Notes: generated by a model not told the origin, from the letters alone. 39,467 nucleotides of DNA from Micromonospora orduensis (GCF_006228125.1 NZ_VDFY01000255.1:1-39467), one strand, 5' to 3'. Positions 21,830 through 29,909 are shown, counted from the stretch's first letter. Translations and numbers: made by a program.

Positions 21830-21835
21830 ACGCTA
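21830..21835 (-). promoter_or_regulatory. Leaderless-type -10 (TAGCGT) for the PAP2 gene
   Basis: On the minus strand TAGCGT is followed by 6 nt and the GTG start at 21823. No Shine-Dalgarno sequence is present. It lies in the 90-nt divergent gap to the DUF4032 gene. Confidence 0.45.
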
Positions 21836-21913
21836 CCGGCCCGGCGTGAGGCCGGGGTGTTCGGCGCTGTGGGCCCAACCACGATGTGAGGCGGATGCGG
21901 GGGGCGAGGCGTC

Positions 21914-23137
21914 ATGCTTGTGCCCGTGCGGATCACGTCTGCCCTCGTTGACCCGGCGCTGCTCGACCTGCCCTGGTCGACACCGCTGGAGGAGTGGCCT
22001 GCCCAGCACCTGGTCGCCCTGCCCCAGGGCATCTCCCGACACATTGTCCGGTTCGTCCGGTTGGGCGACTACGTGTACGCGTTCAAGGAGACCCGCGAGC
22101 GGATCGCCGAGCGGGAGTACGACCTGCTGCGGGCGCTCGAGCGGATCGACTTCCCGTCGGTGGAGGCGGTGGCGGTCGTCGCCGACCGGCAGACCGAGGA
22201 CGGGGAACCCCTCGAATCGGTGCTGATCACCCGGCACCTCCAGTTCTCGCTGCCGTACCGGGCGCTCTTCTCGCACACCCTGCGTCCGGAGACGATGAGC
22301 CGGCTGCTCGACGCGCTCGCCGCCCTGATCGTGCGGATGCACCTGACCGGCTTCTTCTGGGGCGACTGTTCGCTGTCGAACACGCTGTTCCGCCGGGACG
22401 CGGGCGCCTTCGCCGCCTACCTGGTGGACGCGGAGACCGGCGCCCTGCACAACTCGCTCTCCAACGGGCAGCGCGGTGAGGACCTGGAGATCGCCCGGGT
22501 GAACATCTTCGGTGAGGCGTTGGACCTCCAGGCCGCCGGCCTGCTGCACGAGTCCATCGACCCGGAGGTGGTCTGCGAGGAGGTCGTGCAGCGCTACGAG
22601 CGGCTGTGGCACGAGATCACCTACGAGCAGGCGGTCGAGCGGGAGGCGCGGCACGACATCGAGGGTCGGATCCGTCGCCTCAACGAGTTGGGCTTCGACG
22701 TCGCCGAGGTGGCCATGTCATCCATCGATGACGGACGCTACCTGGTCCGCCCGAAGGTCGTCGACGCCGGCTACCACACCCGGCGGCTGCTGCGGCTGAC
22801 CGGCCTGGACGCCGAGGAGAACCAGGCCCGCAAGCTGCTCAACGACCTGGACGCCTACCGGGCCGAGAGCGACCTGACCGACGAGCAGCAGGCGGCGCAC
22901 CGCTGGCTCACCGAGGTCTTCGAGCCGGTGGTCCGGGCGGTTCCCGCTCATCTGCGCCGCAAGCTGGAGCCGCAGGAGCTGTTCGCGCAGATCATCGAGC
23001 ACAAGTGGCTGCTCTCCGAGCGCGCCGGCCGGGACGTCGGCATGCGCCACGCGGTCCAGTCGTACCTGTCCGACGTTCTCGTGCACCGCCCCGACGAGCA
23101 GGCCGTCCTCGGCGTCGAGGTTCCCGCCATCGGCTGA
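21914..23137 (+). CDS. DUF4032 protein with kinase-like (InaA/lipopolysaccharide-kinase type) N-terminal domain
   Basis: The 407-residue actinobacterial protein has a protein-kinase-like first half: VYAFKETRERIAEREYDLL (Lys and Glu of the nucleotide-binding lobe, about residues 53-71) and MHLTGFFWGDCSLSNTLF followed by AYLVDAETGAL, matching a catalytic loop and DFG-like metal site. The second half is the conserved helical DUF4032 region (VARPKV-like block YLVRPKVVDAGYHTRRLLRLTGL and KLEPQELFAQIIEHKWLLSE). The family is widespread in actinobacteria and has no demonstrated substrate. ATG 21914 follows a ggggggcgagg stretch. It is divergent from PAP2 and convergent with nagA (56 nt). Confidence 0.85.
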   Translation: MLVPVRITSALVDPALLDLPWSTPLEEWPAQHLVALPQGISRHIVRFVRLGDYVYAFKETRERIAEREYDLLRALERIDFPSVEAVAVVADRQTEDGEPLESVLITRHLQFSLPYRALFSHTLRPETMSRLLDALAALIVRMHLTGFFWGDCSLSNTLFRRDAGAFAAYLVDAETGALHNSLSNGQRGEDLEIARVNIFGEALDLQAAGLLHESIDPEVVCEEVVQRYERLWHEITYEQAVEREARHDIEGRIRRLNELGFDVAEVAMSSIDDGRYLVRPKVVDAGYHTRRLLRLTGLDAEENQARKLLNDLDAYRAESDLTDEQQAAHRWLTEVFEPVVRAVPAHLRRKLEPQELFAQIIEHKWLLSERAGRDVGMRHAVQSYLSDVLVHRPDEQAVLGVEVPAIG

Positions 23138-23193
23138 GCTGGGCTCCGCCTGCTCCGGGGGCCGCGCCGGGTCGGCCAGGGCGACGGCCGCCG

Positions 23194-24303
23194 TCACTCC
23201 ACCCAGGAGCCTCCGCGCAGCACGCGCACCACGTTCAGGTCGTCGTCCAGCACCACCAGGTCTGCGCGGAGGCCCACCTGGAGGGCGCCGACCCGGTCAC
23301 CCAGGCCGATGGCCCGGGCCGGGGTGGTGGCGACCATCCGGGCGGCGTCGGCGATCGGGATCCCGGCGTCCACGGCGTGCCGCAGCGCGGCGTCCATGGT
23401 CAGGGTGCTGCCGGCGATCGCGCCGTCGCGGGCCAGCCGCGCCACCCCGTCGGTCACGGTGACGGCCTGGCCACCCAGTTCGTACTCGCCGTCAGCCATT
23501 CCGGCGGCGGCCATCGCGTCGGTGATCAGCGCGGCCCGGTCCGGGCCGGCGGTCGCGGTCACGAACGTCAACATCCCGTCGTGCAGGTGCACCCCGTCGG
23601 CGACGAGTTCGCAGATGACCGTGGGTGCGTCGAGCAGCGCCACCACCGGTCCCGGTTCGCGGTGGTGCACCGGCCGCATGCCGTTGAACAGGTGGGTGGC
23701 GACGCTGGCGCCGGCGGCGACGGCGGCCCGGGTCTGCTCGTACGTCGCGTCGGTGTGCCCCACCGCGGCCACCACCCGCTGCGCGGTGAGCAGCTTGATG
23801 GCCTCCAGCGCACCGTCGCGCTCGGGGGCGAGGGTGACCATCCGGACAGCGCCCCGGCCCAGCTCGATCAGCTCGGTCAGCTCGTCGGTGGACGGGTCGC
23901 GCAGGTACTCCGGGTTCTGTGCCCCGCAGCGGGCGGCCGACAGGTACGGCCCCTCGAAGTGGACTCCCGCCAGCACGCCCTCGTCGACCAGCGGGGCGAA
24001 CGCCTCGGTGGCCGCGCGCATCAGCGAGAAGGGCGCGCTCACCAGGCTGGCCAGCAGTGTGGTGGTGCCGTGCGCCAGGTGGAAGTCGGCCGCCGCCCGG
24101 GCCTCGTCGGCGTCCCCCGTGGTGAAGGTGTGCCCGCCCCCGCCGTGCGTGTGCATGTCCACGAAGCCGGGCAGGATCCAGTGCCCGTCCCGCACCGACG
24201 GGTACTCGGCCACCGCGGTGATCCGGTCACCGTCCCACTCGACGCAGCCCTGCCGGATGACACCCGTCGGGGTCACCACTCGGCCGTTCACCCGTACGGT
24301 CAT
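23194..24303 (-). CDS. nagA: N-acetylglucosamine-6-phosphate deacetylase
   Basis: The 369-residue amidohydrolase removes the acetyl group from GlcNAc-6-phosphate to give GlcN-6-phosphate and acetate in the cytoplasm. Visible active-site elements: HTH (H51, H53) in VDMHTHGGGG, metal-binding Glu117 in HFEGPY, H183 in VGHTDA, H204 in THLFNGM, catalytic Asp262 in ITDAM, and GSTLTMD. The C-terminus GLRADLVVLDDDLNV closes the small beta domain. Length is normal (about 380). The start ATG at 24301-24303 overlaps the stop of the ROK kinase gene, so the two are translationally coupled. It is the last gene of the amino-sugar operon read from 26256. Confidence 0.95.
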   Translation of the reverse strand: MTVRVNGRVVTPTGVIRQGCVEWDGDRITAVAEYPSVRDGHWILPGFVDMHTHGGGGHTFTTGDADEARAAADFHLAHGTTTLLASLVSAPFSLMRAATEAFAPLVDEGVLAGVHFEGPYLSAARCGAQNPEYLRDPSTDELTELIELGRGAVRMVTLAPERDGALEAIKLLTAQRVVAAVGHTDATYEQTRAAVAAGASVATHLFNGMRPVHHREPGPVVALLDAPTVICELVADGVHLHDGMLTFVTATAGPDRAALITDAMAAAGMADGEYELGGQAVTVTDGVARLARDGAIAGSTLTMDAALRHAVDAGIPIADAARMVATTPARAIGLGDRVGALQVGLRADLVVLDDDLNVVRVLRGGSWVE

Positions 24304-25271
24304 CGTCTCTCCTGATGGTCACGGACACCCATGGCGTCCAGGGCGAGCAGGGCGGCGCCGAGGCAACCGGCCTCGTCGCCGAGGGCCGCCGCGACGAGCC
24401 GCGGCTCCCGGTGGAAGGTCATCCGCTCGTGCAGCGCCGCCCGCAGGGGGTTGAGCAGCAGGCCCCCGGCCTGGGCCAGGCCACCGCCGAGCACGATCGT
24501 CGCCACGTCGAACAACGCCTGCCCGGAGGCCAGGCCGTCCGCGAGCGCCTCGACGGCCTCCTGCCAGACCCGACCGGCGAGCGGTTCGCCGACCGCCGCG
24601 CGCTCGGCCACCTCGGCCGCGGTCACCGCGCCGTCGGTCGACCCGCCGGCCAGCTCGGCGTAGCGGCGGCCGATGGCGGAGGCCGACGCCACCGCCTCCA
24701 GACAGCCCGGCCTGCCGCAGCCGCACCGCGGGCCGTCCGGCCGAACCATGATGTGGCCGATCTCCCCAGCCGCGCCATGCGCGCCCACGGCGGCGACACC
24801 GTCGACGACGTGCGCGGCGGCGATGCCGGTGCCGATGGCCACGAACAGCACATGTCCGGCACCGCGTCCGGCGCCGAGCCGCGCCTCGGCGAGACCACCG
24901 ACGCGCACGTCGTGGCCGAGCGCCGTGGGCAGGCCGAGCCGTGACACCGCCAGGTCCCGCAGGGGTACGTCCCGGAAGCCCACGTTCGCGGACCAGACCG
25001 CCACCCCGCGCGCCTCGTCCACCACCCCGGGTACGGCGATGCCCACCGCGACCGGGGTCAACCCGTCGGCGCGGGCCTTGTCGGCGAGCCCGAGGGCCAC
25101 GTCCAGGATGGTGCCGATCACGGCCTGCGGGCCGCGCGCGGCGTCGGTGGGGTGTCGTTCGGTGCGTACCGCTACGCCGTCCGGGCGGACCAGGGCGCAC
25201 TTCATGCCCGTGCCGCCGACGTCCAGCGCGACGACCACCCGGTCGACGTCCGTGGCGTCGCGGTCGCTCAC
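24300..25271 (-). CDS. ROK-family sugar kinase, probable N-acetylglucosamine kinase
   Basis: The 323-residue ROK protein has the phosphate-binding motif LDVGGTGMKCAL (about residues 16-27), catalytic Asp121 (in GHDVRVGGLAEA), the second phosphate motif AIGTGIAAAHVVDG, GEIGH (H173) and the ROK zinc motif CGCGRPGCLE (C183, C185, C190). The adenosine motif IVLGGGLAQAG is near the C-terminus. Members phosphorylate glucose, GlcNAc, mannose or ManNAc. Being directly upstream of nagA with a 4-nt overlap argues for GlcNAc (or another N-acetylhexosamine). There is no N-terminal winged helix, so it is an enzyme and not a ROK repressor. The start is GTG. Confidence 0.9.
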   Translation of the reverse strand: MSDRDATDVDRVVVALDVGGTGMKCALVRPDGVAVRTERHPTDAARGPQAVIGTILDVALGLADKARADGLTPVAVGIAVPGVVDEARGVAVWSANVGFRDVPLRDLAVSRLGLPTALGHDVRVGGLAEARLGAGRGAGHVLFVAIGTGIAAAHVVDGVAAVGAHGAAGEIGHIMVRPDGPRCGCGRPGCLEAVASASAIGRRYAELAGGSTDGAVTAAEVAERAAVGEPLAGRVWQEAVEALADGLASGQALFDVATIVLGGGLAQAGGLLLNPLRAALHERMTFHREPRLVAAALGDEAGCLGAALLALDAMGVRDHQERR

Positions 25272-25326
25272 GGCGCGATCTCGGTTCGCGACTGCGGGGC
25301 TCGCAAACCCGGCTCACTCCTCACGC

Positions 25327-26256
25327 TCACGCCAGGACCACTGACCGGGACAGGTGGCGGGGCGCGTCCGGGTCGAGACCCCGGCTGGTCGCGAGCGCGA
25401 CCGCGAAGCGCTGGGCGAGGATCAGGTCGGCCATCGGGTCGACAGGCGTACGACCGGTGGACCAACTGCCCAGCACCGTGCGCCAGCCGTGCGTACGGCT
25501 GTGCACGAAGGCCGCGCCGGTGGCGGCGACGTCCTCGGGCAGCCCGTCGGGCAGTTCGCCGAACGCCCACACGAGCCGGCCGGGCGCGCCGATCGAGATG
25601 GGGCCGTGCCGGTAGTCCATCGCCGGGTACGCCTCGGCCCAGAACGTGGCCGCCTCGCGGCACTTCAGAGCGGCCTCCTGTGCCAGGCCGATCGTCCACC
25701 CCCGACCGAGGAAGGTGGCCTGCCCGATGGTGGCCGGGTCGATCGGCAGCGGAGAACGCACCGCCACCTCGGCGTCGGCGGCGAGCGCGGTCACCGGGTC
25801 GCCCAGATGTGCCCGCAGCAACGCCAACGCGGTGGTGGCGAAGCGGGTCTGCACCACCGACCGCTCGTCGGCGAAGGGCATGGTCACCGCGGCGGCGGCC
25901 AGGTCGACGGCCGGGGACGCCGGGTCGCCGACGATGACGGTGGTGGGCGTACGCCCCCGCAACGCTGCCAGCAGCTCCAACACCTCGGTGGTGGTGCCCG
26001 AGCGGGTGATGGCGATCAGTCGGTCGTAGCGGCGGTCGGCAGGGAACTCGGACGCCTGGAACGCGTCGGTCTCACCCTGGCCGGCCTGTTCGCGGCGGGC
26101 CGCGTACGCCATCGCCATGAACCACGACGTGCCGCAACCGACGACGGCGACCCGCTCGCCGGGGCGCGGCAGGTCACCGCGCACCACGCCGGCCAGTTCG
26201 GCGGCCTCCCGCCAGCAGTCGGGTTGGCTCGCGATCTCCGCGTCCACGTACGCCAT
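25327..26256 (-). CDS. Double-SIS-domain sugar isomerase/deaminase (NagB-II/AgaS-like)
   Basis: The 309-residue protein is built from two SIS domains like the isomerase half of GlmS. The first has VAVVGCGTSWFMAMAYAARRE (about residues 36-56) and TRSGTTTEVLELL (84-96). The second has FLGRGWTIGLAQEAALKCREA and the YRHGP loop. No glutaminase domain is present, so it should release or rearrange amino sugars rather than make them. With nagA and the kinase, glucosamine-6-phosphate deaminase (NagB-II type) or galactosamine-6-phosphate isomerase (AgaS type) is likely. ATG 26256 is chosen because gaggag lies just upstream and the region before it is a palindrome-rich promoter. It is the first gene of the operon, 55 nt before the kinase. 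Confidence 0.88.
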   Translation of the reverse strand: MAYVDAEIASQPDCWREAAELAGVVRGDLPRPGERVAVVGCGTSWFMAMAYAARREQAGQGETDAFQASEFPADRRYDRLIAITRSGTTTEVLELLAALRGRTPTTVIVGDPASPAVDLAAAAVTMPFADERSVVQTRFATTALALLRAHLGDPVTALAADAEVAVRSPLPIDPATIGQATFLGRGWTIGLAQEAALKCREAATFWAEAYPAMDYRHGPISIGAPGRLVWAFGELPDGLPEDVAATGAAFVHSRTHGWRTVLGSWSTGRTPVDPMADLILAQRFAVALATSRGLDPDAPRHLSRSVVLA

Positions 26257-26302
26257 GGGAAACTCCTCGCAGGGCCGATCGATGCGCAATACGGCTCGTA
26301 AC

Positions 26303-26339
26303 ACCCGCATTTCGCGCGTTATTCTGCGCGAAAGCGGGT
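26303..26339. promoter_or_regulatory. Near-perfect inverted repeat, probable DeoR-type operator
   Basis: Arms acccgc-(a)-tttcgcgc (26303-26317) and gcgcgaaa-gcgggt (26326-26339) are complementary except for one extra A. The loop is 8 nt. The half-site TTTCGCGC recurs at 26394 near the regulator start. It sits in the divergent gap between the SIS gene and the DeoR gene, the normal place for an autoregulated local operator. Confidence 0.6.
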
Positions 26340-26379
26340 GGCTGTGGCAACCGACCAGCCGATCGCGCAGGCCGGTCTT

Positions 26380-26411
26380 TTGCGCCAGCCCAGTTTCGCG
26401 CACTAGTGTGC
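26380..26411 (+). promoter_or_regulatory. Promoter of the DeoR gene with embedded TTTCGCGCA half-site
   Basis: A -35-like TTGCGC (26380-26385) and -10-like TAGTGT (26404-26409) are 18 nt apart. TTTCGCGCA (26394-26402) lies between them and merges into CACTAGTG, an 8-bp palindrome (26401-26408). A repressor bound here would cover the -10, consistent with autoregulation. Confidence 0.45.
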
Positions 26412-26455
26412 ACGCAATCAATCACCGTCCGTGCAGTCTCTGGAGGGCCCCCGCG

Positions 26456-27241
26456 GTGGACCGGTACGCCAGATGGAACGCCCTGCTCGAGATGCTCACC
26501 GACAACGGCCGGGTGAGCGTCGAGGCGGCCGCCGAGCGGCTGGACGTCTCCCAGGCCACCATCCGGCGCGACTTCGACCAGCTCGCCCAGCAGCAGATGA
26601 TCACGAGGACGCGGGGCGGCGCGGTCGCGAACGGTGTCTCCTACGACCTGCCGCTGCGCTACAAGACGGCCAAGCACTCGGCCGAGAAGCAGCGGATCGG
26701 TGCCGCCGCCGCCTCGCTCGTCACGCCGGGCACCGTGGTCGGCCTGAACGGCGGCACCACAAGCACGGAGGTGGCCCGCGCGCTGGCCGTCCGCCCGGAT
26801 CTGAACACCAGCGCCGAAGGTGCCCAGCTCACCGTGGTGACAAACGCGCTGAACATCGCGAACGAGCTGCTGGTCCGGTCCCGGATGAAGGTGGTGGTGG
26901 CCGGCGGGGTGGTGCGTCCGAAGTCGTTCGAGCTGGTCGGCCCGCTGGGCGGGGCGCTGCTGCGCGAGGTCACCCTGGACATCGCGCTGCTCGGCGTGGA
27001 CGCGATCGACCCGCAGCTCGGCGCCGCCGCCCACCACGAGGGGGAGGCGGCGATGAACAACCTGATGGTGGCCCGCGCCAAGCGGGTCGTGATCATCGCG
27101 GACTCGTCCAAGCTGGGGGGTCACGCCTTCGCCCGGATCTGCCCGGTCGAGCGGGTGGAGACGCTGGTGACCGACAACGGCGCCGCGCCCGAGGTGGTGG
27201 AGGCGTTCCGGGCCGCCGGCGTGCAGGTCATCTGCGCCTGA
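26456..27241 (+). CDS. DeoR-family transcriptional regulator of the amino-sugar operon
   Basis: The 261-residue protein has an N-terminal helix-turn-helix (NGRVSVEAAAERLDVSQATIRRDFDQL, residues ~18-42) followed by the DeoR connector ITRTRGGAV. A C-terminal isomerase-like sugar-phosphate sensor domain follows (VVGLNGGTTSTEVARAL; VVTNALNIANELL; LLGVDAIDPQLGA; VVIIADSSKLG). DeoR proteins usually repress sugar catabolism genes and are released by a phosphorylated intermediate. Divergent orientation from the SIS-ROK-nagA operon and the shared TTTCGCGC elements point to this operon as target. The start is GTG 26456 with ggaggg upstream; the frame is open further upstream, but that part covers the promoter. 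Confidence 0.92.
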   Translation: MDRYARWNALLEMLTDNGRVSVEAAAERLDVSQATIRRDFDQLAQQQMITRTRGGAVANGVSYDLPLRYKTAKHSAEKQRIGAAAASLVTPGTVVGLNGGTTSTEVARALAVRPDLNTSAEGAQLTVVTNALNIANELLVRSRMKVVVAGGVVRPKSFELVGPLGGALLREVTLDIALLGVDAIDPQLGAAAHHEGEAAMNNLMVARAKRVVIIADSSKLGGHAFARICPVERVETLVTDNGAAPEVVEAFRAAGVQVICA

Positions 27242-27287
27242 GCGATCACGCTCCGTCTATCTGACAGTTCGTACGGCGCGTCGATGC

Positions 27288-27325
27288 ATACCCGGTATTG
27301 CGCGCGCCTGCATACCGCGTATGGT
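27288..27325 (+). promoter_or_regulatory. Tandem palindromes overlapping the ABC-transporter promoter
   Basis: ATACCCGGTAT (27288-27298) and CATACCGCGTATG (27311-27323) are related palindromes with centres 24 nt apart. They coincide with a promoter-like pair TTGCGC (27298-27303) and TATGGT (27320-27325), spacer 16 nt. A dimeric regulator binding both would block the promoter. No TetR/GntR/PadR gene is adjacent. Confidence 0.5.
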
Positions 27326-27361
27326 GTCGGCTGTCACGCCCACCATCGGGGGAGGTGCAGC

Positions 27362-28372
27362 TTGCCAGCTGTCCTGGAGATCGAAGGTCTACGTAAGACG
27401 TACAAGAGTCGTCGACGCGGCACCCGCAACGCGCTCGACGGCTTCGACATGCGGGTCGACGCAGGGCAGGTGCACGGCTTCCTGGGCCCCAACGGGTCCG
27501 GGAAGACCACCACGCTGCGTACGCTGCTCGGCCTCATCCGGCCCGATGGCGGCCGGATGACGCTGCTCGGGCACGAGGTGCCGAACGCGCTGCCCACGGT
27601 CGCCGGACAGGTCGGCGCGATCGTGGAGAGCCCACAGTTCTTCCCGCATTTCTCGGCACGGGACACGCTGTCCCTGCTGGCCGGGGCGGGCGAGGTGCCC
27701 GCCACCCGGGTCGACGAGGTGCTGGAACTCGTCGGGCTGCGCGACCGGGCCGGCGAGCGGGTCAAGACGTACTCGCTGGGCATGAAGCAGCGGCTCGCCG
27801 TCGCCTCCGCCCTGCTGAAGAACCCGAAGCTGCTCATCCTCGACGAGCCGGCCAACGGCCTCGACCCGGGCGGCATCCGGGAGATGCGCACGCTGATGCG
27901 GACCCTCGCCGAATCGGGGATGACCGTGGTGCTGTCCAGCCACATCCTCGGCGAGATCCAGCTGATCTGCGACTCGGTCACCATCATCTCGCTCGGCCGA
28001 CGGGTCGCCTTCGGCCCGGTCGACGAGGTGCTCGCCCAGCACTCCTCCGGCGCGGTCCGCGTCCGACTGGAGGCCGTCAGCGACCTGCCGGCGGCCACCG
28101 AGGCGCTCACCCGGGCGGGGATCCGGGTCACCGGTCACCCCGACCACCTGATGCTGGCCGGCGTCGACAAGCCGGCCTCGGTGACGCGACTGCTCGCCGA
28201 GCAGAACCTCTACGTCAGCGAGCTGGCTCCGATCGCCGTCGACCTGGAGAGCGTCTTCCTCGAACTGACCGCCACCGCACCGGTACCCGGCCAGCACCGG
28301 CAGGTCGACGAGTCCATGAAGGTCGGTGGGACCGGTCAGCCCGGCGCCACCGCGGGAGGGTGGGGCGCGTGA
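27362..28372 (+). CDS. ABC transporter ATP-binding protein
   Basis: The 336-residue ATPase has Walker A GPNGSGKTT, a Q-loop region, signature YSLGMKQRLAVASAL, Walker B LLILDEPANGLDPGG and the switch His in SSHIL. It belongs to the drug/bacteriocin-export type (BcrA/NatA-like, with a ~100-residue C-terminal extension). It powers export through the permease encoded next. The start is TTG at 27362 (protein LPAVLEIEGLRKTY..), chosen because gggggagg precedes it by about 7 nt and upstream in-frame sequence is the promoter. The stop overlaps the GTG of the permease gene (GTGA). Confidence 0.88.
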   Translation: MPAVLEIEGLRKTYKSRRRGTRNALDGFDMRVDAGQVHGFLGPNGSGKTTTLRTLLGLIRPDGGRMTLLGHEVPNALPTVAGQVGAIVESPQFFPHFSARDTLSLLAGAGEVPATRVDEVLELVGLRDRAGERVKTYSLGMKQRLAVASALLKNPKLLILDEPANGLDPGGIREMRTLMRTLAESGMTVVLSSHILGEIQLICDSVTIISLGRRVAFGPVDEVLAQHSSGAVRVRLEAVSDLPAATEALTRAGIRVTGHPDHLMLAGVDKPASVTRLLAEQNLYVSELAPIAVDLESVFLELTATAPVPGQHRQVDESMKVGGTGQPGATAGGWGA

Positions 28373-29385
28373 GCCTCTTTCGTACCGAGCTGCGCCGGCT
28401 CAGCAAGCGGCGCTTCACCCGTTACATGACGCTGCTCGGCCTGCTGGTGCTGGCCGCGGTGGTGGTCGGGGTCTTCTTCACCAACCAGAAGATCGGCGCC
28501 GAACAGCTCGCCCGCGCCGAACGTCAGGCCGACCAGCAGTACCAGGACCAGGTGCGCTGGAGTGAGCAGGAGCGCTCGGCGTGCGAGCAGGCCAAGAAGG
28601 CCGGCACGGCGACCGACGGCCGCTACCCCGACGACTGCTCGGTGATCACGGCGCCGCCCCGGGAGCAGATCGAGGCGGAGTGGTCCCTGCCGTCGACGTT
28701 CAACTTCCGGGAGACGTTCGACGAGACGCTTGTCCCGTTCGCGGCGATCCTCGCGCTTGTCGGGTTCGTGGTCGGCGCGTCCTTCGTGGGCGCCGAGTGG
28801 AGCACCGGCGGCATGATGAACCTGCTGCTCTGGCGGCCCAAGCGGCTCACCGTGCTGCTCACCAAGCTGGCCGCGCTGCTCACCGGCATCCTGGCGGTGA
28901 CGCTGCCCGCCGCGGTGCTCTGGTTCGCGGGGTTCTGGGCGGTCGCCACCTTCCGGGGCAGCACCGAGAAGATGACCTCGGGGGTCTGGCAGTCGTTCGT
29001 CCTGACCGGGCTGCGCGGCGTGGCGCTCGTACTCGTGCTCACCACCATCGGGTTCGCACTGGCGTCGCTCGGCCGGCACACCGCGATGGCCCTGGGTGGC
29101 GTCGTTGCCCTGATGGTGGTCGGCCAGTTCGGCCTGGGCATCCTGCTGTCGATGGCGAGCGTGAAGTTCGCCGAGGCGTGGCTGCTGCCCACGTACGCGC
29201 TGGCCTGGATGACGAAGACGGTCACCCTGCAGAACTGGGACTCCTGCAACGCGACCTACTACGGCGAGTGCAAACCGGAGACGATGGACATCACCTGGCA
29301 GCAGTCGTCCGTGCTGTTCTCGATAGGTGTGGTGGTGATCCTCGGCGCGGCCCTCTGGGCGATGCGTCGGCGCGACATCTCCTGA
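28369..29385 (+). CDS. ABC transporter permease (ABC-2 type)
   Basis: The 338-residue membrane protein has one N-terminal helix (TLLGLLVLAAVVVGVFF, about residues 17-33) and a large external loop with two Cys (CEQAKK..DDCSVI). Five further helices follow, including VPFAAILALVGFVVGASF and the C-terminal SVLFSIGVVVILGAALWAM. The sequence GAEWSTGGMMNLLLWRPKR is typical of ABC-2 permeases. A second external loop has two more Cys (CNATYYGECKPE). GTG 28369 overlaps the ATPase stop and has ggaggg upstream; GTG 28360 is an alternative. The substrate is unknown. Confidence 0.85.
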   Translation: MSLFRTELRRLSKRRFTRYMTLLGLLVLAAVVVGVFFTNQKIGAEQLARAERQADQQYQDQVRWSEQERSACEQAKKAGTATDGRYPDDCSVITAPPREQIEAEWSLPSTFNFRETFDETLVPFAAILALVGFVVGASFVGAEWSTGGMMNLLLWRPKRLTVLLTKLAALLTGILAVTLPAAVLWFAGFWAVATFRGSTEKMTSGVWQSFVLTGLRGVALVLVLTTIGFALASLGRHTAMALGGVVALMVVGQFGLGILLSMASVKFAEAWLLPTYALAWMTKTVTLQNWDSCNATYYGECKPETMDITWQQSSVLFSIGVVVILGAALWAMRRRDIS

Positions 29386-29395
29386 CGGATCGGCT

Positions 29396-29429
29396 ACGAA
29401 GGCCTCCGGCTCCCCCCGGGGGCCTTCGT
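29396..29429 (+). terminator. Rho-independent-like terminator of the ABC operon
   Basis: acgaaggcc (29396-29404) pairs with ggccttcgt (29421-29429), with further pairing of ccgg/cccccc and ggggg inside. It begins 10 nt after the permease stop codon. There is no T-tract. Confidence 0.7.
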
Positions 29430-29477
29430 GCGTCAGTGGACGCCGCGCCGGCTGCTGCGACCCGGGTCCTCCCTGGC

Positions 29478-29483
29478 TAGGCT
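29478..29483 (+). promoter_or_regulatory. Leaderless-type -10 (TAGGCT) for the DUF3263 gene
   Basis: TAGGCT-N6-ATG places the predicted transcription start at the ATG of 29490. There is no ribosome-binding site. Confidence 0.5.
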
Positions 29484-29489
29484 GAGCGA

Positions 29490-29903
29490 ATGTCCGCCGA
29501 CGCCACCGCCCCAGAGCCGTCCACCGACGCTCGTCCGGCAGACGTCGCGGGCGGCACCGGGCCGACCGTTCCGACTCCCCGACCGGTCCCCCCGATCGAA
29601 ACCGCCGACGAGCCGGCGCGGCCGGATGAGTCCGCCGACGAACCGGCGCCGGCCGGGTCCTCCGACCCGGCGTCCGGGCTGACCGCGCGGGAGCGGGCGA
29701 TCCTCGCGTTCGAGCAGCAGTGGTGGCGGCACGCCGGCGCCAAGGAGCAGGCCGTCCGGGACACCTTCGGGGTCTCCTCGACCCGCTACTACCAGCTGCT
29801 CAACGGACTGCTCGACAACCCGGCGGCCCTCGCCGCCGACCCTGTGCTGATCGGCCGGCTCCGCCGGCTGCGCTCGTCGCGCGGCCGCAACCGCCGCCGC
29901 TGA
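29490..29903 (+). CDS. DUF3263 protein with Pro-rich N-terminus
   Basis: The 137-residue protein has a ~65-residue Pro/Ala/Glu-rich, probably disordered N-terminus. The conserved DUF3263 domain (LTARERAILAFEQQWWRHAGAKE, FGVSSTRYYQLLNGLLDNP) is followed by a strongly basic tail (RLRRLRSSRGRNRRR). The helical core with an AVRDTFGVSSTRYYQLL element resembles a small helix-turn-helix, and the basic tail suggests nucleic-acid binding. The family is common in actinobacteria and its role is unknown. The start is fixed by TAGGCT-N6-ATG. Confidence 0.85.
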   Translation: MSADATAPEPSTDARPADVAGGTGPTVPTPRPVPPIETADEPARPDESADEPAPAGSSDPASGLTARERAILAFEQQWWRHAGAKEQAVRDTFGVSSTRYYQLLNGLLDNPAALAADPVLIGRLRRLRSSRGRNRRR

Positions 29904-29909
29904 CGGCAG

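Noticed and set aside
23138..23193. Possible terminator between DUF4032 and nagA
   Set aside because: The GC-rich stretch allows only short, imperfect pairing, so no terminator is called.
26257..26421. N-terminal extension of the SIS-domain protein
   Set aside because: The extra 55 residues would be encoded by the palindromic promoter region, and ATG 26256 has a good gaggag ribosome-binding site.
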